NCBI RefSeq assembly: GCF_019890635.1 | Contig: NZ_JAIOAB010000027.1 | Span: forward strand, 1 to 64,000 | Direction of reading: 5' to 3' | Length of the DNA stretch: 64,000 nucleotides | From: Streptomyces sennicomposti | Lineage (GTDB): Bacteria > Actinomycetota > Actinomycetes > Streptomycetales > Streptomycetaceae | Position numbers and translations under genes: made by a program | The notes under the pieces: generated by a model | Databases searched by the model: none | Seen by the model: only the letters and a program-made list of their open reading frames with translations | Told to the model about the DNA's origin: nothing | Shown: positions 61,304-64,000 of the stretch, one piece after another | Layout of the letters: each line of letters opens with the position of its first letter | Position numbering within the stretch: the first letter of the stretch is position 1

Positions 61304-62626
61304 GTGAGTCCCCTTCGCCTGCCCGCCCGCCCCGCCCGCCTCGCTCGTCCCGCGTGGGCGGGACGCAACTACACGCTGCTGACCGCCGCCGCCGTCGTGT
61401 CCGGCCTCGGCAGTTCCGGTGCGCTGGTGGCGGGGGCCTTCGCGGTGCTCGCCGTCGGGGGCTCGGCGACCGACGTGGGACTGGTGGCGGCCGCCCGGAC
61501 GGTGCCGTTGATCGTGTTTCTGCTGGTCGGCGGTGCGCTGGCGGACCGGCTGCCCCGGCACCGGGTGATGGTCGCGGCCAACGCGCTCAACTGCGTCTCG
61601 CAGGCCCTGTTCGCCGTACTGGTGCTGACCGGCTCGGCACAGGTGTGGCAGATGGCGGCGCTGTCCGCGCTGGGCGGCACCGGTCAGGCGTTCTTCTCCC
61701 CCGCCGCCGAGGGGATGGTGCTGGCCACGGTCTCCGGGAGCCGGTCGGGGCGCGCCTTCGCCGTCTTCCGGATGGGGGTGAACGGCGCGGGCATCCTCGG
61801 CACCGGGCTCGGCGGCGCGCTGGTCGCGGTGGCCGGGCCGGGGTGGGTGCTGGCGATCGACGCGGCGGCCTTCGCGGTGGCGGGTGCGCTGCGCGCCTTC
61901 CTCGACGTGCGCGGGATGCCCGAGCGGCGGGGCGGCGCCGGGCTGTTCGCGGATCTGCGGGACGGCTGGCGCGAGGTGGTCGGCCGTCCCTGGCTGTGGT
62001 CGATCGTGCTGCAGTTCTCCGTGGTGAACGCGATGGTCGCGGCGGCCGAGACGGTCTACGGCCCGCTGGTCGCGCGGGAGCGGCTGGGCGGACCGCAGCC
62101 CTGGGGGCTCGCGCTGTCCGCCTTCGGGGTGGGCACGGTGCTCGGCGGGCTGCTGATGACCCGCTGGGCGCCGCGGCGGATGCTGCTGGTGGGGGTGCTC
62201 GCGGTGCTGCCGCTGGCGCTGCCGTCCGCCGCGCTGGCGGTGCCGGTGCCGGCGCCCGCGCTGGTGGCGGTGATGCTGGCGACCGGGGTGAGCGTCGAGG
62301 TGTTCGCGGTGGCGTGGATGTCGGCGCTGCACCAGGAGGTGCCGGAGGAGAAGTTCTCCCGGGTGTCGTCGTACGACTGGCTGGGCTCGATCTCGTTGGT
62401 GCCGCTGGCGACGGCGGCGGCCGGTCCGGTGCAGAACGCGGTGGGCCGCCCGGCCGCGCTGTGGGGCTGCTCGGCGCTGGTGCTGCTGCTGACACTTGCG
62501 GTGCTGTGCGTCCCGGACGTACGGCGCCTGACCCGCCGTACGGAACCGCCGGAGGCCGGGTACGGTACGGGCCCGGTCATGGAGGCGACGGCGGCGGGGC
62601 CGGGCGGGCCGGTCACGTCCGTATGA
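61304..62626 (+). CDS. MFS transporter
   Basis: A 440-residue transporter of the enterobactin-exporter-like MFS group with 12 predicted helices. Helix 1 begins NYTLLTAAAVVSGLGSSGAL, and the loop after helix 2 reads GGALADRLPRHRVMVAANAL, the MFS motif A. A central cytoplasmic loop contains GWREVVGRPWLWSIVLQF. The substrate is unknown; related proteins export small molecules or drugs. GATAAT at 61292-61297 lies six bases before the GTG, so the mRNA is probably leaderless. This complete gene contrasts with the shrunken MFS remnant at 31480-31926. It is convergent to the deacetylase gene. Confidence 0.88.
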   Translation: MSPLRLPARPARLARPAWAGRNYTLLTAAAVVSGLGSSGALVAGAFAVLAVGGSATDVGLVAAARTVPLIVFLLVGGALADRLPRHRVMVAANALNCVSQALFAVLVLTGSAQVWQMAALSALGGTGQAFFSPAAEGMVLATVSGSRSGRAFAVFRMGVNGAGILGTGLGGALVAVAGPGWVLAIDAAAFAVAGALRAFLDVRGMPERRGGAGLFADLRDGWREVVGRPWLWSIVLQFSVVNAMVAAAETVYGPLVARERLGGPQPWGLALSAFGVGTVLGGLLMTRWAPRRMLLVGVLAVLPLALPSAALAVPVPAPALVAVMLATGVSVEVFAVAWMSALHQEVPEEKFSRVSSYDWLGSISLVPLATAAAGPVQNAVGRPAALWGCSALVLLLTLAVLCVPDVRRLTRRTEPPEAGYGTGPVMEATAAGPGGPVTSV

Positions 62627-62719
62627 CGTGCCGGACGGGCGACACGTGTGACGCGGCGGCCGGGACCGCGGCGTCACACGTGGGTGTGCTCCGTGAGCGG
62701 CACGGGTGTGCCGGGGCGG

Positions 62720-63784
62720 TCAGTTCGCCGTGCAGGTGACCGTGGGCCAGGTCCAGGAGCCGTTCGTCTGGATGGTCACACCCCAGTTGTTGCCACTGCC
62801 GTTCGGCTTCGCCGACAACACCTGCGCACTCGGATAACTCGCGCTCACGTTCCACGTCGCGAGCACCTTCTCCGGCGACGGCACGTTCATCGTCACCGTC
62901 CAGTTACTCGACCCGCTCACCGACACGTTCAGGTTGTACCGGTCACCCCACTGCTGCCCCGCCGACAACGTCGCCGTACAACCACCACCCGTACCACCAC
63001 CGCCACCGCCGGTTCCCCCGCCACCCGTGCCGCCGCCGGTGGGGGCGACCGCGCGGCCGGTCTGCGGGGAGATCATGCCGGCGCACAGGCCCTTGGCCGC
63101 CAGCGTCTGCGCGATGCGCGGGATCGCCGCGAGGGTGTTGGCGGGCCACTCGTGCATCAGGATGATCTGGCCGTCGGTGAGCCGGCTGACGGCCTGCACG
63201 ATCGCGTCGGTGCTCGCGCCGTTCCAGTCCTGCGAGTCGACGTCCCAGATGATCTCGGTCAGACCGTACTTCGCCTCGACCGCCTTGAGCGTCGCGTTGG
63301 TCTCCCCGTACGGCGGCCGGAACAGCTTCGGTATGCCGCCGCCCGCGTTCGCGATGGCCTGCTGGGTGCGGGAGATCTCCGAGTCGATCTGCGCCTGGCT
63401 CTGCTGGGTGAGATGCGGGTGGGTGTAACTGTGGTCGCCGACCCACATGCCGGCGTCCACCTGCGCCTTGACCTGCGCCGGATAGGCTGCGGCGTACTGG
63501 CCCTCGTTGAACATGGTGGCCCGCAGGCCGTTCTGCCTCAGCGCGTTGAGCAGGGCCGGGGTGTGGTCGTTGGACGGGCCGTCGTCGAAGGTCAGCCCGA
63601 CGTATCCGGTGCAGGCGGCGGCCGCCCGGGGCGCGTCGGCGGTCCTGAGTGCGGGGGCGGTCCGGGGCGCGGGGGCGGCCTGGCTCGGCGTGGCGCCGAC
63701 GGTGGCGGCGCCGGTCACGGCGAGCGCCGCGACGGCCGCTCTCACGGCCCGGGCACGCGGCGACGGGTGTGCGGTAGCGCGCAT
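62720..63784 (-). CDS. Secreted polysaccharide deacetylase (CE4) with C-terminal CBM2
   Basis: A 354-residue secreted enzyme. Residues 1-40 are a signal peptide (ARAVRAAVAALAVTGAATVG). The NodB domain (about 60-245) has motif 1 TFDDGPSND, motif 2 HSYTHPHL, motif 3 RPPYGETN, motif 4 DVDSQDWNG and motif 5 ILMHEWPAN, so metal ligands and base are complete. A glycine/threonine linker joins it to a CBM2 that binds cellulose or chitin, with conserved tryptophans and a cysteine at each end. It removes acetyl groups from xylan or chitin outside the cell. AAGGAGGA precedes the ATG. The next upstream gene ends 36 bases away and has an almost identical CBM2. Confidence 0.93.
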   Translation of the reverse strand: MRATAHPSPRARAVRAAVAALAVTGAATVGATPSQAAPAPRTAPALRTADAPRAAAACTGYVGLTFDDGPSNDHTPALLNALRQNGLRATMFNEGQYAAAYPAQVKAQVDAGMWVGDHSYTHPHLTQQSQAQIDSEISRTQQAIANAGGGIPKLFRPPYGETNATLKAVEAKYGLTEIIWDVDSQDWNGASTDAIVQAVSRLTDGQIILMHEWPANTLAAIPRIAQTLAAKGLCAGMISPQTGRAVAPTGGGTGGGGTGGGGGGTGGGCTATLSAGQQWGDRYNLNVSVSGSSNWTVTMNVPSPEKVLATWNVSASYPSAQVLSAKPNGSGNNWGVTIQTNGSWTWPTVTCTAN

Positions 63785-63819
63785 GGTAAGGGTCCTCCTT
63801 CGCGGGTCGTCGGGGGCGG

Positions 63820-64000
63820 TCAGTTGGCCGTGCAGGTGACCGTGGGCCAGGTCCAGGAGCCGTTCGTCTGGATGGTCACACCCCAGTTGTTGCCACTGCC
63901 GTTCGGCTTCGCCGACAACACCTGCGCACTCGGATAACTCGCGCTCACATTCCACGTCGCGAGCACCTTCTCCGGCGACGGCACGTTCATCGTCACCGTC
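63820..64000 (-). CDS. C-terminal fragment of a second CBM2-containing secreted protein (cut by the window end)
   Basis: The last 59 codons of a gene entering from the right. They encode the end of a CBM2 (TVTMNVPSPEKVLATWNVS up to GSWTWPTVTC), ending TCTAN. Over these 181 bases only two differ from the CBM2 of the neighbouring deacetylase gene, and the translated fragment is nearly the same. The catalytic part lies outside the window, so the enzyme class is unknown. The pair is in the same direction, 35 bases apart, and may be one transcript. Confidence 0.9.
   Translation of the reverse strand, partial: TVTMNVPSPEKVLATWNVSASYPSAQVLSAKPNGSGNNWGVTIQTNGSWTWPTVTCTAN

Overview
The window is high-GC DNA (GC-rich third codon positions, frequent GTG starts, GTGA/ATGA stop-start overlaps, several leaderless starts) and is best explained as a chromosomal segment of a Streptomyces. 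The gene order (fadAB, dxs, xylFGH, a ROK regulator, ngcEFG, aconitase, an HTH-MurA, then argF/arcA, Pnkp/Hen1 and a SepF paralogue) resembles the S. coelicolor SCO60xx to SCO596x stretch as I remember it; that synteny is recall, not a computed comparison.

Layout. 1-623: repeat-rich intergenic DNA ending in a promoter and a perfect palindrome. 624-3970: fadA-fadB beta-oxidation operon, closed by a 20-bp-stem terminator. 4047-8239: NYN-like protein, amino acid permease and dxs. 8565-13286: xylose-type ABC importer (xylH, xylG, xylF, minus strand) and its ROK regulator. 13567-16947: ngcG, ngcF, ngcE sugar importer with no ATPase of its own. 17422-24589: two large secreted GH92 mannosidases, convergent, sharing a bidirectional terminator and a LacI-like palindrome in both promoters. 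25220-27937: aconitase with a long regulatory leader. 28602-31385: DUF4236 protein, HTH-MurA fusion and SpoU-type RNA methyltransferase. 31480-31926: remnant of an MFS transporter. 32300-33794: Fe/Zn superoxide dismutase and precorrin-8X methylmutase. 33932-35808: two tandem ATP-grasp proteins of unknown substrate. 36097-38815: dihydrolipoamide dehydrogenase-like flavoprotein, DUF488 protein and a secreted DUF6299-like protein.

39172-46519 is a catabolic island of RidA-like protein, acyl-CoA dehydrogenase, aminobenzoate-type CoA ligase, PaaX-like repressor, fused monooxygenase/old-yellow-enzyme protein and enoyl-CoA hydratase. Together these fit an aerobic 2-aminobenzoyl-CoA (anthranilate) pathway; a 13-bp motif is shared by the promoter regions of its transcription units. 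46834-51460: histidine-kinase-like ATPase, amino acid permease, argF and arcA (arginine deiminase route, no carbamate kinase seen). 51620-55749: hen1-pnkp RNA-repair operon. 55929-62626: F420-type LLM oxidoreductase, TRIC-family channel, DUF6099-like protein, a MazG-like protein coupled to a degenerate RecF-like ATPase, a SepF paralogue and an MFS transporter. 62720-64000: a secreted polysaccharide deacetylase with CBM2, followed by the C-terminal end of a second gene carrying an almost identical CBM2.

The main themes are carbon acquisition (xylose, chitobiose/GlcNAc, mannan, chitin/xylan), aromatic and fatty-acid catabolism, and conserved housekeeping functions. The most interesting unexplained items are the tandem ITPK-like ATP-grasp pair, the HTH-MurA protein with matching palindromes at its own promoter and beside the aconitase leader, the shared operators of the GH92 pair and of the aromatic island, and an orphan perfect CebR-type operator. 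I found no tRNA, rRNA, CRISPR array, insertion sequence or prophage.
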